64,000 nucleotides of DNA, taken from Oligoflexia bacterium. GTDB taxonomy: Bacteria > Bdellovibrionota > UBA1018. The stretch covers positions 18,093-82,092 of the forward strand of contig CAITVN010000194.1 in assembly GCA_903895855.1 (NCBI GenBank), written 5' to 3'. Within the stretch, counting starts at the first letter, position 1. Every line of letters begins with the position of its first letter. Of this stretch, positions 19,596 through 28,650 are shown piece after piece. The position numbers were made by a program, and so were the translations under genes. Below the pieces are notes generated by a model. It did no database searches. It worked only from the letters and a program-made list of their open reading frames with translations, and was not told the origin of the DNA.

Positions 19596-22516
19596 GGGCA
19601 CGCAGCGGTACTGGTGTTGGTACCTAGGTATTCCCAAAAGGCGTCGCCACTCGGTGGCGCGATCCTGCAGTGGCAGATCTTTTGCCAGGTTCCTGAGTCT
19701 TCGAACTTATTGAAATTTTGAAAACACGCCGTGAGCACTCGTAAGCGAAGACAGTACTTTGAGCCCTTTCCGCTTGAGTCGATAAAGCTGTATTTAGCAC
19801 CGGCCGTTTTGGTGACTGCGTAATAAGGAATGGTATAGAGTGCATTATCAACGAGAAACTTTTCATCTTCAAAGGTTTCACCTAAGCCGTCGATGGCATC
19901 ATTATTGTAGTCGGTTGAATTCTTATTGTGTTTTGGAATTCGTGACAGACTGCTGCTGACTACGAGGTTCTTGTGCAAATCGTAGGTGGCAGCTTCGAGA
20001 TTTGCGTAAGCAGTATCGATGGCAAGGCTTCCGGCAGTGGCGTTGCTGGCAGTTCCGTACAAACCTGTAATTCGATTAATACTGTACGCAAGTCCATCTT
20101 TGCACCAGCCCGCAGAGAGACCAGTGTTCGTGCCGCAGATGACTCTGACGGCGTTTCCTTGAGGGGTCTGGTCAGCCTCATCTTTGAGGTGATCATACGC
20201 CGGGTCAGTATTGAAATCGGGGTCATGCACGAAGAGGTCTTTCACTCGTGGTTCTAGGTGTGAGACCACTACGATGTTTGAGTCTCTAAAGTCTGAGGTG
20301 GCGCTGTAATCGTTCGCCCACCTTTTTGCTAGCGTTAATCGGTAGGGTCTAGCAACGCTTGCTTGAAGGGCATAGCCCCCGCCACCGCTGTCGGCAAGAT
20401 TTCCATTGCCTGCGATGCGGTAGACTTTTCCAGAAACGAGTTCTTTCGAAGTACCCGCCGTTCCATCGCACGGCTCTTGAGCATTCGTGGTCGAATTGCA
20501 GTACGCGAAAACTTTATTGTCTGATAGTGAGGTAAAGTAGAGATTGCCATAGCGGGTGAGTTTTACGTCGGTAAAACCGTGGGCAGAAATCTGGGTGCCG
20601 CCGGCACGGGCCGGTAAGTCGGTCGATTGAACTGAACTTTTCTTGCCGTAAACGAGATTCGATACTGAATAGTTGTCTAAATCGAGTGCCGCATCTTTGC
20701 ATGGTCCAGTGGCGCCAGCGGTGTAGGTGCACCACTCCGAAATATAGGTGCTCAAATCGAGGTCAGTGCCATCAGTGGTTGTGGGGTTGTCGGCTAATTC
20801 AGAAACGTAGATATTAATCTTAGTTCCGCTATAAGCGTCTAGATCAAGTCCCATCGGACGGTGAAGACTCCCTGCAGCTATAAAGAAGTGATCGTCTTCA
20901 GTCGCGCCATCCTTGCATCCAATCAAACACCGTGCCTTGTTAGATCCGATTGTCCCAGCAGGGATTTTTCCGGGATTGGCGCAAATCCCGTCAGCAGAAG
21001 TCGGGTTGCAGGCGACTCCAACCGCGTTATTGGTGAAGTCAGAAAAAAAGACATTTTGATATTCGTCAACAGCTAGGCCCTTGATCTGGCCGAGTTCGAT
21101 GTTAGTACTCAGTGCCGCGGTTGTCCACCACCCTCCACCCCCGCCAAAGGCCGTGCCACCAGTTTTACCGGCAACTCTGATGACAGTGCCAAGCTTATCA
21201 TCCGTTGTGCATCGAAGGTCTCCAAAGTGACGACAAAGAACATAGATAAAATTGTTCAAGCCCTTTTGTAAAATCCACGGATAAAATCCACTTCCAAAAA
21301 TGTATTCATTGTCTTTGATGATCTTATCCTTGGTAGCGGGCAACACGGCTGCTGTGTTAGCGGAACTAAAAGCTGGGTCAATAGTCGGGTCATTTGACGA
21401 AAAATAGATATTTCCCCATTTATCACGAGCTACGGCATCGACGTTTTGAAAGGTAGCTTGGGTCCATTTCTTGGTGTCAACGTCTGCGTTCGAATTCAAG
21501 GTCGGCAGCAGCGTCGGCTTAGGATCAGTTTTTCCGGCGGTGTGCGAGACTCGTCCTGGCAAGCCGCCAGTGTGTCTTGAAGCAGCGAGTAGAACGGTTG
21601 CTCCAAAATCAACTTCATCAGTTGCAGAGTCTGTTACATCGAACTCGGCTTCGCCGCCAGACTTTGCCGTGAGAGTAATCAAAGAGGTATAGCCCGAACT
21701 ATTGATCGTCACCGGTACGGGCGCGGGTATGCCACCTATGATCGACTTATTGGTTGAGTCCAAAACATCGGTACCTAGTGATGACCCTCGCACATTATTT
21801 TGTGAAGTGGTGCCGCCTCTATTTTGCTCGATCAGTTTGATGGCGAAACTTCCCGACATTGAAAATGAGCAGCTGCTAATGGGGGTGACTAAGTCGTCGC
21901 CGAGCACCCGCTTTTCGACACTCTCATAAATACCACTCGGAAAAACCGCCTGAACAATCGGCGCGCCCGCGTCTTCTAGCCCCAGGTCGGTGAGTAAGTC
22001 TCCTAAGCTTGAGCCGACGGCAGGTTCTTTAATGCATTGGCATTGGCTATCGAGGGTTTGACCTCCAGGGCATTGCTTTGTGCAAACACTGCCCGAGGTG
22101 AGTGAGCGTTCAATGCAGAGGTTGAGTTGTTGAGGAAACAATTTCTTGTAGTCTTTGTCTTTGCAGTCAGAAATTTTTGTAATTTGCGGAGTGGTCTTGC
22201 AATGTAAGGTGACGAGAGTTTCGTAGCAAGCATTGCAATACGCTCGCGCGGGATCATTTTTTGAGTACAGTTGACATTGGTCTAGGCTTCCATCTGCCTG
22301 AGTGGCTCCCTCAGTGAGCGAACTGCTGCCCGTGAGTGAGTTTGATTTGCCGACCGTTGAACTGTTTGACTGGCTTTCAGCAGGATTTCCAATGGTGTTT
22401 GTTAAGCAAGCCGGTAATATCAAGAGCACTGCGCAGGTGAGTATGCCCGCTCTGAATTGCGATCGCCTCTCGTTTGACTTTTCTAGAATAGAGTTTAACC
22501 CCTGAAACATGCGCAT
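19592..22516 (-). CDS. Large hypothetical lipoprotein with NHL/beta-propeller-like repeats
   Basis: Lipobox LILPAC; repeated GLAVDEYQNVFFSDFTNN, DVKLTRYGNLYFTSLSDN, VARDKWGNIYFSSND segments; Cys-rich N-terminal part. Confidence 0.6.
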   Translation of the reverse strand: MRMFQGLNSILEKSNERRSQFRAGILTCAVLLILPACLTNTIGNPAESQSNSSTVGKSNSLTGSSSLTEGATQADGSLDQCQLYSKNDPARAYCNACYETLVTLHCKTTPQITKISDCKDKDYKKLFPQQLNLCIERSLTSGSVCTKQCPGGQTLDSQCQCIKEPAVGSSLGDLLTDLGLEDAGAPIVQAVFPSGIYESVEKRVLGDDLVTPISSCSFSMSGSFAIKLIEQNRGGTTSQNNVRGSSLGTDVLDSTNKSIIGGIPAPVPVTINSSGYTSLITLTAKSGGEAEFDVTDSATDEVDFGATVLLAASRHTGGLPGRVSHTAGKTDPKPTLLPTLNSNADVDTKKWTQATFQNVDAVARDKWGNIYFSSNDPTIDPAFSSANTAAVLPATKDKIIKDNEYIFGSGFYPWILQKGLNNFIYVLCRHFGDLRCTTDDKLGTVIRVAGKTGGTAFGGGGGWWTTAALSTNIELGQIKGLAVDEYQNVFFSDFTNNAVGVACNPTSADGICANPGKIPAGTIGSNKARCLIGCKDGATEDDHFFIAAGSLHRPMGLDLDAYSGTKINIYVSELADNPTTTDGTDLDLSTYISEWCTYTAGATGPCKDAALDLDNYSVSNLVYGKKSSVQSTDLPARAGGTQISAHGFTDVKLTRYGNLYFTSLSDNKVFAYCNSTTNAQEPCDGTAGTSKELVSGKVYRIAGNGNLADSGGGGYALQASVARPYRLTLAKRWANDYSATSDFRDSNIVVVSHLEPRVKDLFVHDPDFNTDPAYDHLKDEADQTPQGNAVRVICGTNTGLSAGWCKDGLAYSINRITGLYGTASNATAGSLAIDTAYANLEAATYDLHKNLVVSSSLSRIPKHNKNSTDYNNDAIDGLGETFEDEKFLVDNALYTIPYYAVTKTAGAKYSFIDSSGKGSKYCLRLRVLTACFQNFNKFEDSGTWQKICHCRIAPPSGDAFWEYLGTNTSTAACP

Positions 22517-22625
22517 CTAAATCTAGTTTAGGTTGAGTAAAATTGAGTGACAATTGAGTCAATAGCGACACACGGGCTACGGGTAAAAACTTTGGGTCTT
22601 TATCGAGTTTAGGGCAGTTGAGTGT

Positions 22626-24248
22626 CTACTGGGTTAGATGACGCAGGCGGTCGCTTTGGTAGGCCATGGCCTCGTGAAAGTGAGCTTCGCTGGGCATTTC
22701 TTGTCGATCAAGCGTAGCAAGGCTAATGGACACTCGAACGGTGTGATGCCTTGAGCGCAACGAAGAGAACGGTAGGTGGCTCAGTAGTTCACTTGTTTTG
22801 CGGTGACTGCTAATCCAATTTTCGACAAATTCGCCTGGCAAATGGGCTGATGGAGCCTGAAATCGATCGATGATTTCTTGTCTGAGCTTCATGAGGTTCG
22901 GTGTTGGCGAAAAATCAAAGGCTTCATTGAGGTTTTTATCTGCGCGGTCTTTGTCTGCTTGGCAAGGCGGAGCTTCTGCCTTGGTCAACACGACTAGGTC
23001 AAACCGGTCGAGAAGTGGGCCGCTTAAGCGATTGAAGTATTGATTTCGGCTGCTCGTCGGACAATTGCAAGGTATCGAGTGAATCAACGAGCGCATGGTA
23101 GAATCTTGAGTAGAGTGAGCGGGGCTGTCGCCAAAGTTGCCGCAAGGGCAAAGGTTTGCGGTCGCTGCTAATTGAAAGCGGGCCGGCACTCGAAAGTGAT
23201 TTTTACTTTGAATGATTTCTACTTCACCTTTTTCCATTGGCGTTCTGAGACATTCGCGCGAATCGCGGTGCCATTCTAAGAATTCATCGGCTTGTAAAAG
23301 TTGCCCGTGCGCCAAAGACAGTAGCCCCGGAATGAGGGTATCGTTCCTGATGCTGCCCATGAGAGCGCTGGGTCTAACTTGTGTCGGTGTCGTGAGTGGT
23401 GAGTTCGTCACGATGAGTGAGGGGTTGAGTTCAATCAGCAACTCTTGCTCGATTTCAGATTTGGCAAATAACGGCTGAAACTGTGATTGCATCCAATCGA
23501 CTGCGTTGGTTTTTCCCGAACCTCGTTTTCCGACAAATAAGATGTGGTGAAAGCCGATGAGTGATGCCATGGCGGCACGAAGAATTCGTCTACTGGGCTG
23601 ATTGACGGGGGCTCTTGCCTTCGAAAGAATCGTAGAAACACCGCTGCTTGTGGCTTTTTCGATAGAATCGTCACTGAGGTTGGGTGAAAAAAGGTGGCTA
23701 ACTGCCTGCTCAAAAGTGTCAGCAAAAAACAAACGCGGTATCTTTTTGTCTTTTGCTAGCTCAGTGCCTTTGAGAATTTTGACCATCATCATGATGGCTC
23801 TTTCTTTGGTTGCCAGAGGCAAGATGACGGCTTCAACGCCGTTCAAAACCGCGGCATAAAGCGTTCGGGTTACTTGCTTTGATTGAAGGATTGAGCCGTC
23901 TAGCTTGAGTTCGCCAGCCGCGGCTACAGAACCAAACGGCGAGCCTGACGATTGATTGAGTTCGCGGCAGTGGGCAGCAATGGCAAGAGCAATCGGAAGG
24001 TCTAAATCGGTGCCTTGCTTTTTTAGATCGGCCGGACTTAAATTCACCACCACTTTTCGTTTCGGAAATTCAATTTGCGTTGAATTGAAGGCTGCCTTGA
24101 TTCGCTCTTTGGCTTCAGACACTTCTTGGCCGGGCAGGCCAGTGATCACAAAGTGAGGTATTTGAAACTGCGAGCTCACTTCGATTTGTAAAAGGTCTGG
24201 GGTGAGGCCACGATTGAGCAACGAAAAAAAATGAGTGTCTGTTTTCAT
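22626..24248 (-). CDS. comM: YifB/ComM family Mg-chelatase-like AAA+ ATPase
   Basis: ITGLPGQEVSEAKERIKAAF, KRKVVVNLSPADLKKQGTDLDLPIALAI, FVGKRGSGKT, AATANLCPCGNFGD, RLSGPLLDRFDLVV. Confidence 0.9.
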   Translation of the reverse strand: MKTDTHFFSLLNRGLTPDLLQIEVSSQFQIPHFVITGLPGQEVSEAKERIKAAFNSTQIEFPKRKVVVNLSPADLKKQGTDLDLPIALAIAAHCRELNQSSGSPFGSVAAAGELKLDGSILQSKQVTRTLYAAVLNGVEAVILPLATKERAIMMMVKILKGTELAKDKKIPRLFFADTFEQAVSHLFSPNLSDDSIEKATSSGVSTILSKARAPVNQPSRRILRAAMASLIGFHHILFVGKRGSGKTNAVDWMQSQFQPLFAKSEIEQELLIELNPSLIVTNSPLTTPTQVRPSALMGSIRNDTLIPGLLSLAHGQLLQADEFLEWHRDSRECLRTPMEKGEVEIIQSKNHFRVPARFQLAATANLCPCGNFGDSPAHSTQDSTMRSLIHSIPCNCPTSSRNQYFNRLSGPLLDRFDLVVLTKAEAPPCQADKDRADKNLNEAFDFSPTPNLMKLRQEIIDRFQAPSAHLPGEFVENWISSHRKTSELLSHLPFSSLRSRHHTVRVSISLATLDRQEMPSEAHFHEAMAYQSDRLRHLTQ

Positions 24249-24294
24249 GTGAGCGATTCACTTCAATTACCGTACCCAGCGTCTGGCTGATTTT

Positions 24295-26493
24295 TTGCGT
24301 TCGCAGTTCAGTATGAATCGTCATCTCGTTTTGGTCACCTTCGTTACCCTCTCGTTTCATTTCATTCTGAATTCTGAAGTGTTTGCCTTCGCAAACGCCC
24401 CCGATTCGAGTGTGTCAGGTAAATTTGATTTTTCGCTTTCGTTGCCGGTTATGAAAGGGCGTTCAGAATGCGACTATGAGTTCTCTAGGCTAGCAGGGCA
24501 CGAGACCATTTGCCTTTCTGCACGGCTGAAAAATGCCTATTTTTCTCAGAAAATAACCGCTCAATGGGCTACCTCTGTGATGGCGGGCCATCGAAATGAG
24601 AGGGTGGCTTTGAGTCTTTTTGAAAGTAAAAAGCGACTATTTTGGCGAGACAAAATAGTGAGTTTCGAGTCGGACTCGGCTCTAGACGCCCAGTGGGTGC
24701 GTAGTCTGATTTCACGAGTACTGATGGCCGTTCAACGCGAGCGCGAATCGATCTCAAACAGCCTAAAAAGTTCAGACACCAATGGGGTGCTCCTGAGCTT
24801 GATTCTCGACGATCGATCGCATTCTCGGACTCATGGACTGATTCGCGAACTAGGGTTTGTTCACCTGCTCAATGAAACAGGGGTGCACCTGTGGGTGTTG
24901 GTGGCCTGGTGTTGGGCGATGGTCTTTTGGTTCGGTCAATTTTTTCGGCTCTCAGTCGAGCGCTCGAGGCAGTGTGCGGCGATCGTTGGCACCGCAGTTG
25001 GAATTTACTCTTGGGCTCTCACAGGATTTCGGATGGGTTTGGTGAGAGGTGTCGCGGTTTGGGTGGTTCGGTATTTTTTGAAGACCCTTTTTAAAAATGA
25101 GCGAATCGACCCAGGAACTTTGTCAGTAATTATCGTTTTTTTTGCTGAATTATTTTGGAGATTGCAGGGTCGGTTTTTCGGGCAGACGAATTCTTTGGGG
25201 GGTAGCCCTTTTCTTTTTGGGCGCGCGCATTTTTACCTAGCTGTTCTGGGTGCTCTATATGCTTCAAGGGTCGCGCGCGAAACTCGTGTCAGTTCAGTTC
25301 TTGGGTTGTCGTTGGGGTCTTGGTGGTTCACGGTTGCTTGGTCAATTCTAGTTGTAGGGCGAATGGCAATACTGACTCCTGTATTGAGTGTTGTGGTCGG
25401 ATTTTTTTCTGTTTCGTTTATTTATCCGTTGTCATTTTTACTGGCGACGCTTCGTGTAACCGAATGGCTTGTTTGGATTGCCCGAGCTCATGACTGGCTA
25501 ATAGAATCACTCATTGATGGCGTTTTTCACCTACCCAATCTGATAGAGTTCAATCTTGATTTAAGCGAGGGGGGGCTTGCGATTATTACCTTTGGTTTCT
25601 TGGCTTTTTCTCGGCTGCGTTCAGTTAGGCACTTTAGATTAGCTGCCGCAGTTTCGCTTGTGATTCTCTTACTTTCACAAAAGCTAAACTCAGAAATCAA
25701 ATTGCAAAATGCGGGCAAATTTCAGGTGACTCACCTTGAGCAAGTCGACGTTGGGCAGGGTGATAGTGCGTTAGTTACGTTTTTGTCACCCGAGTTGATC
25801 AATACTGGCGAACCCGGTGAACCCCCTGGATTCGGGTTACTCGACGTGGGTTCACTTCATGGGTTATCAATCATTGAGTGGCTTGATTTTCTAAATCAAA
25901 GGTCAGTCAGTCGGTTGAATTTTGTTTGGCTTTCTCACTGGGACGAAGACCATTCTGGAGCCCTAGAACTTCTGTCGCTTTTGGTACCCATTGACCGAGT
26001 GTGTATGGGGGCCGAGCACTTGCGATCTCACCGTCGGCAGACACTCGCCACGGTGAAGTGGGCAAGTTCGCCCGCTCAGTGTTTCGGGTTATCGTTTGCA
26101 ACGGTTGGGCAAGCTAGCGATGACAGTTCAAATCACTTGATGTCGGGCGTGAGAGTTCGGTGGCGTGCCGAGTCTGCTCAGTTTGAGTACCTCAATCTCG
26201 GAGACGCACCGATGCGCCAAGAGTTGCAGCTGGTCGCTGAACTGATGAATCCAACCAGTGACCGAAAACCCTCAGAGTCTGAATACCGAATTTTGAAAAT
26301 TTCTCATCACGGATCGAAAACCTCAACGAGCCCGCAACTGCTTGACTGGTACCGGCCAAATGAGGCGTGGATTTCAAGTGGAGTCGGTAATCGATTTCAT
26401 CACCCCTCAGTAGAAGTGGTTGATCGTTTGGTGCAACGAAAAATTCCGTTTAAAAACACTGCCAATCAAGGGGCGATCACATTAGAGAAGTAA
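24295..26493 (+). CDS. comEC: ComEC/Rec2 family competence protein
   Basis: Multi-TM competence domain with HLLNETGVHLWVL, then metallo-beta-lactamase-like domain (VDVGQGDSALV, LSHWDEDHSGAL, LKISHHGSKTSTSPQLL). Confidence 0.88.
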   Translation: MRSQFSMNRHLVLVTFVTLSFHFILNSEVFAFANAPDSSVSGKFDFSLSLPVMKGRSECDYEFSRLAGHETICLSARLKNAYFSQKITAQWATSVMAGHRNERVALSLFESKKRLFWRDKIVSFESDSALDAQWVRSLISRVLMAVQRERESISNSLKSSDTNGVLLSLILDDRSHSRTHGLIRELGFVHLLNETGVHLWVLVAWCWAMVFWFGQFFRLSVERSRQCAAIVGTAVGIYSWALTGFRMGLVRGVAVWVVRYFLKTLFKNERIDPGTLSVIIVFFAELFWRLQGRFFGQTNSLGGSPFLFGRAHFYLAVLGALYASRVARETRVSSVLGLSLGSWWFTVAWSILVVGRMAILTPVLSVVVGFFSVSFIYPLSFLLATLRVTEWLVWIARAHDWLIESLIDGVFHLPNLIEFNLDLSEGGLAIITFGFLAFSRLRSVRHFRLAAAVSLVILLLSQKLNSEIKLQNAGKFQVTHLEQVDVGQGDSALVTFLSPELINTGEPGEPPGFGLLDVGSLHGLSIIEWLDFLNQRSVSRLNFVWLSHWDEDHSGALELLSLLVPIDRVCMGAEHLRSHRRQTLATVKWASSPAQCFGLSFATVGQASDDSSNHLMSGVRVRWRAESAQFEYLNLGDAPMRQELQLVAELMNPTSDRKPSESEYRILKISHHGSKTSTSPQLLDWYRPNEAWISSGVGNRFHHPSVEVVDRLVQRKIPFKNTANQGAITLEK

Positions 26494-27264
26494 GCGGCCG
26501 CCATCGATCACGCAGACATCGCCGGTGAGCCATGAGGCCTCTGGGCTCAAGAAAAAACGGATCGCTCCTGCCACATCACTGGGTTCACCGACCCGGCCGA
26601 GCGGAATAATCGATCCGCGCTTGGCGTAGAATTCTTCGAGTTCACCCTCGCTCGGGTGATAGGCCTCATGCATGGGTGATTTGATGATGCCGGGGCAAAG
26701 ACAATTGACGGTGATGCCATCTTTACCGAGTTCTTTGGCAAGCGTTTTGGTGAGGTGAATGAGCGCAGCTTTTGAAACCGAATAGGCAAGCGCAAAGTGG
26801 TTGGGAAGTATTCCGGCGGTCGATGAAACGTTGATGATTCTGGCTCCGCCAATGGATTTAGTCAACAGAGGCAGTACGCCTTGAATCATCAAGAAAGCAG
26901 CTCTGAGGTTGATATCCATCGCTTCGTTCCAGCCGGTGAGAGTGGTGTTTGTCGCATTTCCGAACGGATACACACCGGCATTATTGATGACTGCATAAAT
27001 GCCTGATCTCGCGTTAAGTACTGAAATCTTCTCTATGGTTTTTTTGATCTGATCTGGGAAGGCGAGGTCGCAAGCAAACGTCTGCACCAAATCATTCGAT
27101 GGATCGAGTTCTTTGGCTGTTTTTTTGAGTTTTTCAGGATCTTTTCCGATCAAAATCAGCTTGTACTGTTTGGTTTCTAAGAGAGTTTTAGCGGTTTCAA
27201 TTCCGATTCCGCCAGTACCTCCTGTGATGATGACTGTTTTTGCTTCGATTCTTCGGCTTGCCAT
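26482..27264 (-). CDS. Short-chain dehydrogenase/reductase (SDR)
   Basis: TGGTGGIG cofactor motif, NNAG, YSVSKAAL catalytic YxxxK, GIIKSPM. Confidence 0.93.
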   Translation of the reverse strand: MASRRIEAKTVIITGGTGGIGIETAKTLLETKQYKLILIGKDPEKLKKTAKELDPSNDLVQTFACDLAFPDQIKKTIEKISVLNARSGIYAVINNAGVYPFGNATNTTLTGWNEAMDINLRAAFLMIQGVLPLLTKSIGGARIINVSSTAGILPNHFALAYSVSKAALIHLTKTLAKELGKDGITVNCLCPGIIKSPMHEAYHPSEGELEEFYAKRGSIIPLGRVGEPSDVAGAIRFFLSPEASWLTGDVCVIDGGRLLL

Positions 27265-27309
27265 CTCATCACTATCAGCAGTGTTGCCTTTTTTTTCAAG
27301 AGATTTGCG

Positions 27310-27692
27310 GTCAGTTCTGACTGATTAGGCCTTTAATACAGGTGGTGAGTTTGAATAATCTTTCAAAATTTTGATGATACCATTCATCTTCTATAGGACT
27401 GAGGTAAAAAAGGGTTCCTGCAAGGTTATGCGTCTTAAGAATAGAGTTGTTTCGGTCCTACTCGTTTTTTCGGGGCCGACTTCGTGTCGTCGCCCGCCAT
27501 GGCGCATCGTGCGCCGCGGGAGCCCGCAAAAATGAGTAGGACCGAAACAACTCTATTCTTAAGTGCAGGCAATGCAGGATGCAGTTCCTTTCCTTAACTC
27601 AGTCATACAGAAGATGATTGGCATCATGAGAAATGCTTGGTCTCGGTTCGGGTTTAGCACCTGAGCTAAATGCCTAATCAGTCAGTTCTGAC
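27310..27692. repeat. Palindromic element 1 (~383 bp): perfect 30-bp inner arms, diverged outer arms, GC-rich core
   Basis: 27434-27463 CTTAAGAATAGAGTTGTTTCGGTCCTACTC is the exact reverse complement of 27534-27563; outer CTGACTGATTAGGC (27317-27330) is the exact reverse complement of 27672-27685; intervening arms alignable but imperfect. Confidence 0.92.
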
Positions 27693-27754
27693 ACAGCAGG
27701 CTCAGGCTAGTTTGGGCGAGTTCGTTAAAGGATATTGAAAATCTAGCCGAAGTA

Positions 27755-27779
27755 ATAGTAGACTATAGTGGTCTACTAT
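27755..27779. promoter_or_regulatory. Short inverted repeat upstream of metalloprotease lipoprotein gene
   Basis: ATAGTAGAC-tatagtg-GTCTACTAT, 9-bp perfect arms ~20 bp upstream of the ORF start. Confidence 0.45.
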
Positions 27780-27799
27780 AGAGTGGGGGCGAGGTCATC

Positions 27800-28627
27800 G
27801 TGCTAAGGCGATCGAAAATGAATCATCGACTATCGGTAGTGTTCGTGTGCGGGGCCACAGCCTTGCTCGCTAGCTGTGCTGAATTTGTTCCGACGACCAC
27901 TAGTGGCGATTCATCAACCACGCAGGTGCTCGTGAAAACTTGCGTCGTGCCGGAAGATCAAAAAGGAACCTTTTCGGGTCGCTGGAAAATGTCGGGAATT
28001 CCGATAGCTCTTGATCAAAATAGCGAATTTGACAAAGCTGAAACAGAAGATGTCATAGCGGCCGCTGATAGCTGGAATACTTTTTACCAAGGAAGTCTGG
28101 GAATTGAAAAAGTCTTAGATTATGGAACCAAAGAGTCGCCCCGCACTTCAAATGTGGCAAAACCAACCACGCTTTGCCAATCGGGCATTGTGCAAGGTGG
28201 GCAGTTCACAGGCCAAGTCATCATTTACAAAATGGGAAAATGGCCGAAAATTTACTCAAGCGAAGCGATCGCGATTACGACTTTTTGTCCGACTCCATCA
28301 AATCCGATTCCGCAATTTTATCACGGCCAGATGGAGATCAATTATGAAAATTTCTTCGTCGAAGGTAAACGTAACCCCGATTTGAGATCGATTGTTTTGC
28401 ACGAGTTTGGGCACTTGCTGGGCCTTGATCACAGTTGTGATAGCAAAGGAAAAAAAGGCTCACCAGATTGTGGAAATAGCTCGTTGCCGGATGTCTACCG
28501 CGCGGCATCGCTTTACTATTCTTTTGGATTTGACTCATCAACCGGGGCCGGCGAGCAGCGCCGTACTTTAAATGAAAATGACCAAGGCCGCGGTAATTGC
28601 CTGTATTCTGATCTTATCCCGAAGTGA
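27800..28627 (+). CDS. Matrixin-like zinc metalloprotease lipoprotein
   Basis: HEFGHLLGLDH (HExxHxxGxxH metzincin motif); lipobox LLASC; start may be GTG 27800 or ATG 27818. Confidence 0.78.
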   Translation: MLRRSKMNHRLSVVFVCGATALLASCAEFVPTTTSGDSSTTQVLVKTCVVPEDQKGTFSGRWKMSGIPIALDQNSEFDKAETEDVIAAADSWNTFYQGSLGIEKVLDYGTKESPRTSNVAKPTTLCQSGIVQGGQFTGQVIIYKMGKWPKIYSSEAIAITTFCPTPSNPIPQFYHGQMEINYENFFVEGKRNPDLRSIVLHEFGHLLGLDHSCDSKGKKGSPDCGNSSLPDVYRAASLYYSFGFDSSTGAGEQRRTLNENDQGRGNCLYSDLIPK

Positions 28628-28650
28628 TCGCTCAGTATTTATGAGCCGCC

